Shown: piece after piece, positions 7,444 to 13,921 of the stretch
Layout: each line of letters opens with the position of its first letter
How positions within the stretch are numbered: the first letter of the stretch is position 1
The notes under the pieces: generated by a model
Told to the model about the DNA's origin: nothing
Seen by the model: the letters and a program-made list of their open reading frames with translations, nothing else
The model's database searches: none
DNA from: Lachnospiraceae bacterium
Lineage (GTDB): Bacteria > Bacillota > Clostridia > Lachnospirales > Lachnospiraceae
DNA: 23,966 bases
Reading direction: 5' to 3'
Assembly: GCA_017473665.1 (NCBI GenBank)
Contig: JAFUKK010000030.1
Coordinates: forward strand, 1 to 23,966
Position numbers and translations under genes: made by a program

Positions 7444-8090
7444 TGAAAAAACAGCGTACCCAATTAATCGTACTTCTGGTGGTAGTACTATTGCTTTTGC
7501 TGGGCATCAAGGGTGTCAGTACTTTGAAGGAGCAGCAGGAGGCAGACGACCTGCAAACAGAAACTATACAGGCACTGCAACTGGAGGAGGAGCAATTGAC
7601 CCATCTTAGCTACAGCTATGAGGGCAGTGAATATGCTTTTCTAAAGAAAGAGGATACCTGGTATGCTGCACCCGATGAGTCCCTGCCCCTGAATCAGTAT
7701 ATGATTATTGCCATGGTAGAGAAGCTGACTCCTCTGGCAGCCTTGGAGCAAATAAGAGGTGTCACTGACCTAGGTCAATACGGATTGGCAGAGCCTGCCC
7801 GTTATGTGAAATGCGTGGCAGACGGGGTGAGCTATGAGATACTTATTGGTGACTACAATGACCTGACCGGACAGTATTATATCTGCTTTGCCGGGGAGGA
7901 TACAGTGTATACCGTGGCAGAGGCCTTTGTGCTGGCCTTTAATAAGACCCTGGAGGATGTAGTCCAGGAGATTGAGGAGGAGACTACAGAGGAAGGTAGT
8001 CTGGAAGATGCCGGTGAGGCTGGAGAAGAGAGCGATGAGGATAACCCGGAGGAAGCCGAGGCAGAGAGTGCCGAAGAAATAACAGAATAG
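7443..8090 (+). CDS. DUF4340 domain protein, membrane-anchored
   Basis: A 215-aa protein with an N-terminal anchor (LIVLLVVVLLLLLGIKG, about residues 8-25), then a DUF4340-type region. That region has LSYSYEGSEYAFLKKEDTWY, GQYGLAEPARYV written as LGQYGLAEP, and YEILIGDYNDLTGQYY. The last 45 residues are almost all Glu, Asp, Ala, Ser and Gly. DUF4340 proteins commonly follow GldG-type genes and are thought to be outside partners of the transporter; their reaction is unknown. Its ATG overlaps the permease stop (TAATG), with GAAGGAG upstream, so it is the third gene of a tightly coupled operon that ends at the following hairpin. Confidence 0.85.
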   Translation: MKKQRTQLIVLLVVVLLLLLGIKGVSTLKEQQEADDLQTETIQALQLEEEQLTHLSYSYEGSEYAFLKKEDTWYAAPDESLPLNQYMIIAMVEKLTPLAALEQIRGVTDLGQYGLAEPARYVKCVADGVSYEILIGDYNDLTGQYYICFAGEDTVYTVAEAFVLAFNKTLEDVVQEIEEETTEEGSLEDAGEAGEESDEDNPEEAEAESAEEITE

Positions 8091-8103
8091 AAGTAAAAAG
8101 AAG

Positions 8104-8131
8104 CAGCCGCGGAATATTCCGCGGCTGTTTA
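8104..8131 (+). terminator. Intrinsic terminator of the Gld-like operon
   Basis: A perfect 24-nt palindrome (CAGCCGCGGAAT followed by its complement) sits 14 nt after the DUF4340 stop, then TTTACATT. The stem is strong and the T-tract short. Confidence 0.75.
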
Positions 8132-8159
8132 CATTAAGAGAATTTTTTTTACTTTTATA

Positions 8160-8200
8160 TTGACAGAACTGTATCAACTGTATATACTGTACCTATACAG
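8160..8200 (+). promoter_or_regulatory. Promoter and probable operator of the GntR-ABC operon
   Basis: TTGACA (8160-8165) and TATACT (8183-8188) are 17 nt apart. ACTGTA occurs three times at exactly 9-nt steps (8168, 8177, 8186). CTGTATA (8178-8184) is mirrored by TATACAG (8194-8200). The repeats cover the spacer, the -10 box and the expected transcript start, as expected for autorepression by the GntR/YtrA-type protein encoded directly downstream. Confidence 0.7.
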
Positions 8201-8222
8201 ATTTAGCAAAGGAGAGGAAAAG

Positions 8223-8600
8223 GTGCACATTTTCATCGACAATAAGAGCGGTCTGCCAATCTATGACCAGATATACTCACAAATTAAGAGTCAAATTATT
8301 AACGGAGAATTGCAGGAGGATGCGGCATTGCCCTCCATCCGCAGCCTGGCCAAGGACCTGCGTATCAGCGTCATTACCACCAAGCGTGCCTATGATGAGC
8401 TGGAGCAGGAGGGATTTATTTATACCATTCCGGCCAAGGGTTGTTTTGTAGCCCAGAAGAATGTGGAGCTATTGCGGGAGGAGAACCTGAAAAAGATAGA
8501 GGATCATATGCAGCAGATTCAGCAGCTGGCGGCGTCCTGCAATCTGACCCGGGAGGATTTGATAGAAATGTTTCAAACCAGTTTAGAGGTAAATAACTAG
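8223..8600 (+). CDS. GntR-family repressor, YtrA subfamily
   Basis: A short (125-aa) GntR regulator. It starts VHIFIDNKSGLPIYDQIYSQ, has a winged helix-turn-helix (LPSIRSLAKDLRISVITTKR, then AYDELEQEGFIYTIPAKGCF), and ends in a short helical tail. There is no large ligand domain, which marks the YtrA group that usually controls a neighbouring ABC exporter. Start choice: GTG 8223 has AAAGGAGAGG ahead. The frame stays open upstream to 8160 but that part overlaps the promoter. The ABC ATPase follows 17 nt after the stop. It probably represses its own operon until an envelope-active compound or related signal is present. Confidence 0.9.
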   Translation: MHIFIDNKSGLPIYDQIYSQIKSQIINGELQEDAALPSIRSLAKDLRISVITTKRAYDELEQEGFIYTIPAKGCFVAQKNVELLREENLKKIEDHMQQIQQLAASCNLTREDLIEMFQTSLEVNN

Positions 8601-8617
8601 AGGAGTGGGAAAGTATT

Positions 8618-9451
8618 ATGAATGCAATTGAATTAAAAGACGTAACCAAGAAATATAAGAAGTTTCAGCTGGACCATCTGAATCTGACCCTGCCTGCCGG
8701 CTGTATCCTGGGTCTTATCGGTGAAAATGGTGCAGGTAAGAGTACCACCATTAAGCTACTGCTGGATATGATTCAGGGAGATGGGGGGACCATTACTTTA
8801 CTGGGACAGGAGCACACCAAATGCAATAAGGAAGACATTGGTGTGGTGATGGATGAGGTGAATTTCCCGGATTGTCTTACGACCAAGAATGTGGGAAGCA
8901 TCATGAAGGATGTTTACCGCAACTGGCAGCAGGATAAATTTGAGGAGCTGGTAGAGCAGTTAGACCTACCTATGAAGCAGCCCTTTAAAGAGTTTTCCAG
9001 AGGTATGAAGATGAAGCTGGGTATTGCTGTGGCCCTGTCCCATCAGGCCAAGCTGCTGATTTTGGATGAGGCTACCGGTGGTCTGGACCCGGTGGTAAGG
9101 GATGAGGTGCTGGATTTGCTTTTGGATTTTACCAGAGAGGAGAATCATTCCATCCTCATGTCCTCCCATATCGTCAGTGATTTGGAGAAGGTATGTGACT
9201 ACATTGCATTCCTGAAAAAGGGACGACTTCTTTTGTGTGAAGAGAAGGATATGCTCTATGAACAGTATGGTATGGTTCGTTGTACCGCTGAGGATATGAA
9301 GGTATTTGCGGAGGATGCTGTAATCGGTAAGAGAGAATCTGCTTACGGTGTGGAGGCCATTGTGAAGAAGGACCGTATTCCAGCAGGATGGGAGACATCT
9401 CCTGTTAATATCGAAGAATTATTTGTGCTGATGGCCAAGGAGGGAAGATAA
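8618..9451 (+). CDS. ABC transporter ATP-binding protein (YtrB-like)
   Basis: A 277-aa ABC ATPase. Walker A GENGAGKS is at 35-42, the signature FSRGMKMKLG lies mid-protein, Walker B is LLILDEATGGLDP, and the H-loop is MSSHIVSDLEK. The ribosome site AGGAG lies about 11 nt ahead of the ATG. It sits between a YtrA-type repressor and an ABC-2 permease, the standard layout of small Firmicute exporters linked to antibiotic or cell-wall stress. The substrate cannot be deduced. It is distinct in sequence from the GldA-like ATPase at 4161 and lacks the acidic tail. Confidence 0.92.
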   Translation: MNAIELKDVTKKYKKFQLDHLNLTLPAGCILGLIGENGAGKSTTIKLLLDMIQGDGGTITLLGQEHTKCNKEDIGVVMDEVNFPDCLTTKNVGSIMKDVYRNWQQDKFEELVEQLDLPMKQPFKEFSRGMKMKLGIAVALSHQAKLLILDEATGGLDPVVRDEVLDLLLDFTREENHSILMSSHIVSDLEKVCDYIAFLKKGRLLLCEEKDMLYEQYGMVRCTAEDMKVFAEDAVIGKRESAYGVEAIVKKDRIPAGWETSPVNIEELFVLMAKEGR

Positions 9452-10078
9452 ATGAAGGGTTTATTAAAAAAGGATTTGTGTATGATTTGGAATTATTGCC
9501 GGTCATTGATATTGATTTTGGCGGTATTCACATTAGTAGGGGCTTTTATGGAGGATAGCTTTTTCTATTCCTTCTATCCGGTGCTCATTGCCAGCATGCT
9601 TCCGGTTACTTTGATTTCCTATGATGAGCGATTCAAATGGGATGTTTATTGTCAGAGTCTTCCTGTATCCCGCAGGGCCCAGGTGACGGAGAAGTACGTG
9701 CTTAGTATATTGGCTGTTTTGGTAGTCATTTTGTGCTGTGTGGCTGCACAGATATACCGGATGCTGGATGTGGCAGGGTTTGATGCTTCTGCGATTCCCT
9801 GGGAGACCTTGCCCCAATATGTGGCAATGCTGACGGGATTAGGTTTAATCAGCCCCAGCTTAATGATTCCTATGATTTATAAGTTTGGTGCAGAGAAGGG
9901 TAGAATGATTTTCTTTGTGGTAGTGGGCATCTTCTGTGCCATGGGTGCATTTTATTCTCTCAAAGGCTCCATGCAGCTGCCCCAGTTCCCGGAAGTGGTA
10001 TTAATTCTGGTGTGTCTCGTATTATTTGGTATTTCCTGGCTGATATCAGTGGGAATCAATGAAAAGAAAGAATTCTAA
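9452..10078 (+). CDS. ABC-2 type transporter permease
   Basis: A 208-aa integral membrane protein starting MKGLLKKDLCMIWNYCRS, a common N-terminus of small ABC-2 permeases. There are about six hydrophobic segments (for instance SLILILAVFTLVGAF, YVLSILAVLVVILCCVAAQI, MIFFVVVGIFCAMGAFY, VVLILVCLVLFGISWLISV). The motif YDERFKWDVYCQSLPVSRR lies in the first cytoplasmic loop. The ATG follows the ATPase stop directly (TAAATG), so the two are translated together. It forms the membrane half of the exporter. The stop is only 7 nt from the end of the convergent GNAT gene. Confidence 0.87.
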   Translation: MKGLLKKDLCMIWNYCRSLILILAVFTLVGAFMEDSFFYSFYPVLIASMLPVTLISYDERFKWDVYCQSLPVSRRAQVTEKYVLSILAVLVVILCCVAAQIYRMLDVAGFDASAIPWETLPQYVAMLTGLGLISPSLMIPMIYKFGAEKGRMIFFVVVGIFCAMGAFYSLKGSMQLPQFPEVVLILVCLVLFGISWLISVGINEKKEF

Positions 10079-10085
10079 TATTTAG

Positions 10086-10556
10086 TTACAAAATCTTTTC
10101 CATACCTACCTTCTGGGGGACCAGTCCACAGCTTTCGTAGAATTTCATGGCCCCCGGATTGCAGGACCATACATTTAGGGTCACATTGTAGCACCCTTGA
10201 GCCTTGGCAAAGTCTAGTACATATTCGTATAGTTGCTTGCCGATGTGCATGCCCCGTTTGCATTCGTCCACGCACAAATCATCGATATACAGGGTCTTGA
10301 TATCGGTCAGGATATTATTGTTGATATGTTGTTGGAATACACAAAAGGCATAACCCAGCACCTCTTCCTGTTCATTCACTGCCACGAATATAGGTCTGGT
10401 ATCATCACAGAGCAACTGAGCCAGCTCTTCATCTGTATATTTTTTTACATTCGCCTTAAATAAATCAGGTCTGCCATTGTGATGAACCATCAATACCTGA
10501 TGGAGTAATTGGTTGATACCGTCCATGTGGGTAGTCTGGGCACGTCGGATATTCAT
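10086..10556 (-). CDS. GNAT-family N-acetyltransferase
   Basis: A 156-aa single-domain GNAT. It starts MNIRRAQTTHMDGINQLLHQ and has the strand-loop acetyl-CoA motif IDDLCVDECKRGMHIGKQLY (RGxxIGxxL). It ends with NPGAMKFYESCGLVPQKVGM, the usual C-terminal GNAT block. The substrate is unknown. The start ATG at 10556 is preceded by GGGAGGAATCTCAT. It is convergent with the ABC permease and lies downstream of an SdpI-like gene on the same strand, with its own probable promoter. Confidence 0.9.
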   Translation of the reverse strand: MNIRRAQTTHMDGINQLLHQVLMVHHNGRPDLFKANVKKYTDEELAQLLCDDTRPIFVAVNEQEEVLGYAFCVFQQHINNNILTDIKTLYIDDLCVDECKRGMHIGKQLYEYVLDFAKAQGCYNVTLNVWSCNPGAMKFYESCGLVPQKVGMEKIL

Positions 10557-10625
10557 ATGAGATTCCTCCCGGTAGTAATAAGGGTAAGCATAAAGCGGTA
10601 TTTGTCGCCTTATGAAATCAAAATT

Positions 10626-10631
10626 ATTATA
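10626..10631 (-). promoter_or_regulatory. Extended -10 promoter of the GNAT gene
   Basis: On the minus strand TGATATAAT gives an extended -10 (TGnTATAAT) about 70 nt before the GNAT start. No good -35 box is seen 17 nt further upstream, as is common with extended -10 promoters. Confidence 0.5.
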
Positions 10632-10661
10632 TCACCTGGTGGGTATTTTGTTTAGCTAAAT

Positions 10662-11024
10662 TTATTTTGCATCTTCTATTGGGCAGTTTTGCCTGATATC
10701 CTTTTCGGTTTTGCAGAAAGCGACAACCAGTGCTGCCAGTCCAAGGGCTCCGCCTATCCAAAGGGATATGTAGAGGTCTACTATAGGCAGTAGGGAAATC
10801 AGACTCCAGAGAACCTCTGCCAAGAGGCAGCATTTGCCCATGGACAGGAAGTATTCCGGCGCCTTGGTTTGTGCGTAATTCCAGTGTGTCTGGGATAAAC
10901 GTGAGGAGGGAGTGTTGTAGCCTTGGTGGGAGCCCATATCCCATACAGGACTTTTTTTCAAAATATGTGCCACCAGTATCATAACCAGGGGAAAAATAAG
11001 ATTCAAAACGAGTAGAGCCTTCAT
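10662..11024 (-). CDS. SdpI/YhfL-like small membrane protein
   Basis: A 120-aa protein from the ATG at 11024 (MKALLVLNLIFPLVMILVAH), with AAAGGA eight nt ahead. The frame is open 25 codons further, without a ribosome site. It has an N-terminal membrane helix and two more near the C-terminus (LLAEVLWSLISLLPIVDLYI, then LWIGGALGLAALVVAF). The cytoplasmic-side segment GYNTPSSRLSQTHWNYAQ is close to the GYRTxxSxxxxxxWxxAN block of SdpI-type proteins. In Bacillus SdpI gives immunity to a killing factor and signals; most homologues have unknown roles. No toxin gene is visible nearby. The family call is fair, the function open. Confidence 0.7.
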   Translation of the reverse strand: MKALLVLNLIFPLVMILVAHILKKSPVWDMGSHQGYNTPSSRLSQTHWNYAQTKAPEYFLSMGKCCLLAEVLWSLISLLPIVDLYISLWIGGALGLAALVVAFCKTEKDIRQNCPIEDAK

Positions 11025-11046
11025 AAAATACATCCTTTCATTGTAG

Positions 11047-11080
11047 CAAATAAAAGAGCCGATATGGTATCGACTCTTTT
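11047..11080 (-). terminator. Terminator of the downstream PilZ gene
   Basis: On the minus strand AAAAGAGTCGATA and TATCGGCTCTTTT pair over 13 positions (one G-T wobble) around a short loop, followed by ATTTGC. It lies 12 nt after the PilZ stop. Confidence 0.7.
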
Positions 11081-11091
11081 GTAGATTATTT

Positions 11092-11757
11092 TTATGCATT
11101 TCCGCTGCTTCGCTTCAAGCGGAGACGTTCTTTTTTCATTATATAATTCTCCAGTCCCGCTACCTGCTGATTGAATTTACAACCGTACAGTACCCGATTC
11201 TTTTCCATATCCTCGGAGCGGACTACCAGTCCGTAGAGATGGAAGGAAACCTTTTCTGCCAGTTCGTCCAAATAATCATTGAGGACTACATGAACCACCT
11301 GATTATTTTCGAATTCAAGCCCCTGGGGAACCACCAGAGAGAAACCTCCTGCACTGACATCCTTTATTACTGCGTCATAGGGAACCGTATTTAACTTCTT
11401 TTGCACAGAGGTGGGTACACCCACATAACAACGAAAGCTGTTACGGCGATTATAATTTTTGCTGGATGCAATGGAACTGATGCTGTAAGCCAGCGTGCCG
11501 TCAAATTTCTTCACCAGTGAAATGGTTACATTTTTGAAAATCTGGGGGGTTTCACTAATAGGAGCCACTACCACATCAATTGTCAGATTGGTACCACGGA
11601 AGGTAACAATCTTGCCATCCACATAAATCACATTGACCAGAATCAGATTCTTGGTGGGAGATACCTGATTGACCATAGTGTCAAAAGTCAACGTCTCGCC
11701 ATTCACCAGAACTTGCAGTGTTATCTTTTCTCCTTCAATTAATTCGTTTAAATACAT
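11092..11757 (-). CDS. PilZ-domain c-di-GMP receptor, copy 1
   Basis: A 221-aa protein. An N-terminal YcgR-like beta domain (about 1-95; MYLNELIEGEKITLQ) is followed by a PilZ domain. The c-di-GMP motif RxxxR is at 105-109 (in NRRNSFR) and D/NxSxxG at 133-138 (DVSAGG). Both binding motifs are intact, so it should bind cyclic di-GMP. The start ATG 11757 has GAGG eight nt upstream; the frame extends 10 codons further without a ribosome site. It is closely similar along its whole length to the PilZ gene at 12379-13041. The niaR gene lies between them. It has its own promoter and terminator. The output partner is unknown. Confidence 0.88.
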   Translation of the reverse strand: MYLNELIEGEKITLQVLVNGETLTFDTMVNQVSPTKNLILVNVIYVDGKIVTFRGTNLTIDVVVAPISETPQIFKNVTISLVKKFDGTLAYSISSIASSKNYNRRNSFRCYVGVPTSVQKKLNTVPYDAVIKDVSAGGFSLVVPQGLEFENNQVVHVVLNDYLDELAEKVSFHLYGLVVRSEDMEKNRVLYGCKFNQQVAGLENYIMKKERLRLKRSSGNA

Positions 11758-11795
11758 AATCTTTACCTCATTTGTATTAACACCCATCTAATTGC

Positions 11796-11824
11796 ATCAT
11801 AGCATAAGGCACAAATAAGGGCAA
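11796..11824 (-). promoter_or_regulatory. Promoter of PilZ copy 1
   Basis: On the minus strand TTGCCC (11824-11819) and TATGAT (11801-11796) are 17 nt apart, just past the niaR terminator. Confidence 0.5.
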
Positions 11825-11826
11825 AG

Positions 11827-11866
11827 AAAAAAACCTCATATAGTGCAAAGGTACTATAAAATGAGG
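11827..11866 (-). terminator. Terminator after niaR, overlapping its last codons
   Basis: On the minus strand CCTCATTTTATAGT and ACTATATGAGG pair, followed by seven T residues. The 5' arm contains the last codons and the TAG stop of niaR, so the hairpin begins inside the coding sequence. Confidence 0.75.
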
Positions 11867-12375
11867 ATTTTTAGGTTAAATAATTCTTGTTTTATGAGGT
11901 CCATAGCCTTTTGTGAGGGGGCATGGATGGTATGATAGTGTAAACCGCCTGTCAGTTCGTTTAGTGGTTTGCTGGAGGAACCGGACAACCGGTTGCAAAA
12001 TTCCTCTGCATCCCGCATATTGTTGATAACCAAATCCAGACGGATAAGACCATACAAATCGTGGTCTACGGAAACATCCAGCATGGAACCACCCAGTTCC
12101 ACAATGGCACGCATCTCATCCAAAGTCCGATCCTCGGGGTGATTCACTGTAATCACTTCACTGCAACCCATGGGATGGGGATCTGTTTGATATATCAGAT
12201 AGCCTTTATTGGTAGATAAAATATCTCTACGTTGGGCCCGAAGCAGGGCAATATCCTGCACGATGACCTGCCGGCTGACGCCAAAAATGCGGGCCAGTTC
12301 GCTACCATTCACCGGCATGGTCTGTTTGGCCAAATACTCCACAATGGCATCTCTTCTGCCGGATTGTTCTGTCAT
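11854..12375 (-). CDS. niaR: NiaR-type NAD-biosynthesis repressor (HTH_11 + 3H domain)
   Basis: A 173-aa regulator. An N-terminal helix-turn-helix (RRDAIVEYLAKQTMPVNGSE, then LARIFGVSRQVIVQDIALLR) is joined to a 3H domain. The expected metal-site residues are present: His79 and Glu87 in the VNHPEDRTLDE block, and His146 and His148 in GGLHYHTIH, plus His105 (DVSVDHDLYG). NiaR represses NAD salvage or niacin uptake genes when niacin is bound. No such genes lie in this window, so its targets are elsewhere. Its ATG is three bases after the stop of the upstream PilZ gene, and GGGAGG of the ribosome site lies inside that gene's end. The two are therefore translated together. Confidence 0.9.
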   Translation of the reverse strand: MTEQSGRRDAIVEYLAKQTMPVNGSELARIFGVSRQVIVQDIALLRAQRRDILSTNKGYLIYQTDPHPMGCSEVITVNHPEDRTLDEMRAIVELGGSMLDVSVDHDLYGLIRLDLVINNMRDAEEFCNRLSGSSSKPLNELTGGLHYHTIHAPSQKAMDLIKQELFNLKILIL

Positions 12376-12378
12376 GGT

Positions 12379-13041
12379 CTACCTCCCGTTTGTTTTCTTT
12401 AGGCGTACACGCTCTTTTTTCATAATGTAATTCTCAATACCTGCCACCTGCTTGTTGAATTTACAGCCATAGAGGGTACGGCCCTTGTCCAACTCCTCAG
12501 AGCGGACTACCAGACCATACAGATGGAAGGAAAACTTTTCGCAAATCTCTTCTATGTAATCATTAAGTACCACGTGGATTACCTGGTCCTTGTCATATTT
12601 TAACTCCTGGGGAACCACCAGCGAAAAGCCGCTGGCACTGACATCTTTAATTACCGCATCATAGGGGACGGTATTCAGCATCTTCTGCACAGTGGTGGGC
12701 ACGCCCACAAAGCATCGGAAATTACCGCGGCGGTTATAGGTCTTGCTGGATACTACGGAACCGATACTGTACGCCAGGGAACCATCAAATTTCTTTACCA
12801 AGGCTATGGTGACATTCTTAAAAATTTGAGGTGGCTCTTCTTCCGGTGTAGTCACCAGGTCCACAGTCAAATTGGCACCCTTAAAGGTTACGATTTTGCC
12901 ATCTACGTAAAGTACCTTGGCTAAAATCATGCTCTTATTCATCATACTCTGTTCGATTACGGTTTCAAAAGTCAATTGCTCGCCATTGATATTGACTAAC
13001 AGAGTGACCTTTTGTCCTTCTTTGATTTCATCAATACGCAT
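12379..13041 (-). CDS. PilZ-domain c-di-GMP receptor, copy 2
   Basis: A 220-aa paralogue of the 11092-11757 gene, with the same two-domain plan. A YcgR-like N-terminal half (MRIDEIKEGQKVTLLVNING) precedes a PilZ half with NRRGNFR (RxxxR) and DVSASG (DxSxxG). Both c-di-GMP motifs are intact. Long stretches match the other copy (LNTVPYDAVIKDVSA; FHLYGLVVRSE; YIMKKER), so the pair arose by duplication. The start ATG 13041 has AAAGG nine nt upstream; the 15 upstream open codons overlap the promoter region. It is the first gene of the pilZ-niaR operon and is divergent from mecA. Confidence 0.88.
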   Translation of the reverse strand: MRIDEIKEGQKVTLLVNINGEQLTFETVIEQSMMNKSMILAKVLYVDGKIVTFKGANLTVDLVTTPEEEPPQIFKNVTIALVKKFDGSLAYSIGSVVSSKTYNRRGNFRCFVGVPTTVQKMLNTVPYDAVIKDVSASGFSLVVPQELKYDKDQVIHVVLNDYIEEICEKFSFHLYGLVVRSEELDKGRTLYGCKFNKQVAGIENYIMKKERVRLKKTNGR

Positions 13042-13076
13042 AAGTCCATACCTTTCGTAATTGCCCCTATAAATGT

Positions 13077-13106
13077 ATCTTATCATAAATAATCATTGGG
13101 TGTAAA
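13077..13106 (-). promoter_or_regulatory. Promoter of the pilZ copy 2 - niaR operon
   Basis: On the minus strand TTTACA (13106-13101) and TAAGAT (13082-13077) are 18 nt apart, with TG one base before the -10 (TGATAAGAT), an extended -10 form. Confidence 0.5.
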
Positions 13107-13122
13107 GAGGATTTCCGCGGGT

Positions 13123-13151
13123 TTGCCTAAGTGTGGGGAATATGATATAAT
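13123..13151 (+). promoter_or_regulatory. Promoter of mecA
   Basis: TTGCCT (13123-13128) and TATAAT (13146-13151) are 17 nt apart, with TG at 13143-13144 making an extended -10. The divergent pilZ promoter lies only 16 nt away. Confidence 0.6.
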
Positions 13152-13192
13152 AAATATATGTAGTACGTAAGTTGAGAAAGAATGGTTTGCTT

Positions 13193-13921
13193 ATGAAGAT
13201 AGAAAGAGTAGATGATAAAACTGTTAAATGTTATATTTCCAACGCAGAGCTGCAGGAGTATGATTTGGATTATAAGGATTTTATAACCCGCAGTGAAAAG
13301 GCCAGGGAAATTGTCCATGATATTATGACAAGGGCTGTCATAGAGGTGGGATATACACCTCCCCAGTATGCATTTGATTTACAGATTATGGTGGTACCTG
13401 AGCAGGGTTTGGTGCTGACCTTTTCTGAAAAAAATCCGGAGGATATTTCAGAGGGAGAAAGGCTGAAAGAGTGTCTCCGGGAGATGAAACAGGTATTACA
13501 AAAGACTAAGGCTCAGATGAGCCTGCTAGGTGCCGGCGCCACTCAACAGACCGGGAATGCGGGGACGCATGAAGCCGTTCAGGAAGCTGTGGGACAGAAG
13601 GCGCCGCAGTCTTCGGAGGATACCAGACCCCAGTTTTCCTTTTTCGAGTTTGTGTCTTTAGAACGTATCGGGCAGCTGGCTACGGTGTTGCCGGTGCATC
13701 TGAGAGTGATTAGCAGGGTGTATGTAAAGGGCGACCGTTATTATCTGTATCTGCATAGGGGACGCGCAGCTTATGAGCGTTATGCCAAGGCTTGTGTACA
13801 AGCTTTGGAGTTTGGACGTCTCTACTCTGCAGAGGAGGAGACCTTGCTGTTTTTTCAGGAACACGGAGAATGTCTGATTGAGGACAAGGCTCTGCGCAAG
13901 CTGGCTAAGGTATATGGTTAG
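13193..13921 (+). CDS. mecA: MecA-family adaptor protein
   Basis: A 242-aa MecA-like adaptor. The N-terminal domain starts MKIERVDDKTVKCYISNAEL, close to the MecA consensus MKIERINDNTIKxxIS, and runs to about residue 85. A charged and Gln/Ala-rich linker (about 95-150) follows, then the C-terminal domain (SFFEFVSLERIGQLATVLPV, then YYLYLHRGRAAYERYAKACV). MecA adaptors bring substrates to ClpC and trigger its assembly. The length is a little above the Bacillus protein. Start: ATG 13193 fits the family; a TTG at 13172 would add seven residues (RKNGLLM). Neither has a textbook ribosome site. The stop overlaps the convergent pseudouridine synthase gene by four bases. Confidence 0.85.
   Translation: MKIERVDDKTVKCYISNAELQEYDLDYKDFITRSEKAREIVHDIMTRAVIEVGYTPPQYAFDLQIMVVPEQGLVLTFSEKNPEDISEGERLKECLREMKQVLQKTKAQMSLLGAGATQQTGNAGTHEAVQEAVGQKAPQSSEDTRPQFSFFEFVSLERIGQLATVLPVHLRVISRVYVKGDRYYLYLHRGRAAYERYAKACVQALEFGRLYSAEEETLLFFQEHGECLIEDKALRKLAKVYG

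Noticed and set aside
8160..8222. Upstream start for the GntR regulator
   Set aside because: This stretch is the promoter and operator; GTG 8223 has a strong ribosome site and the normal family N-terminus.
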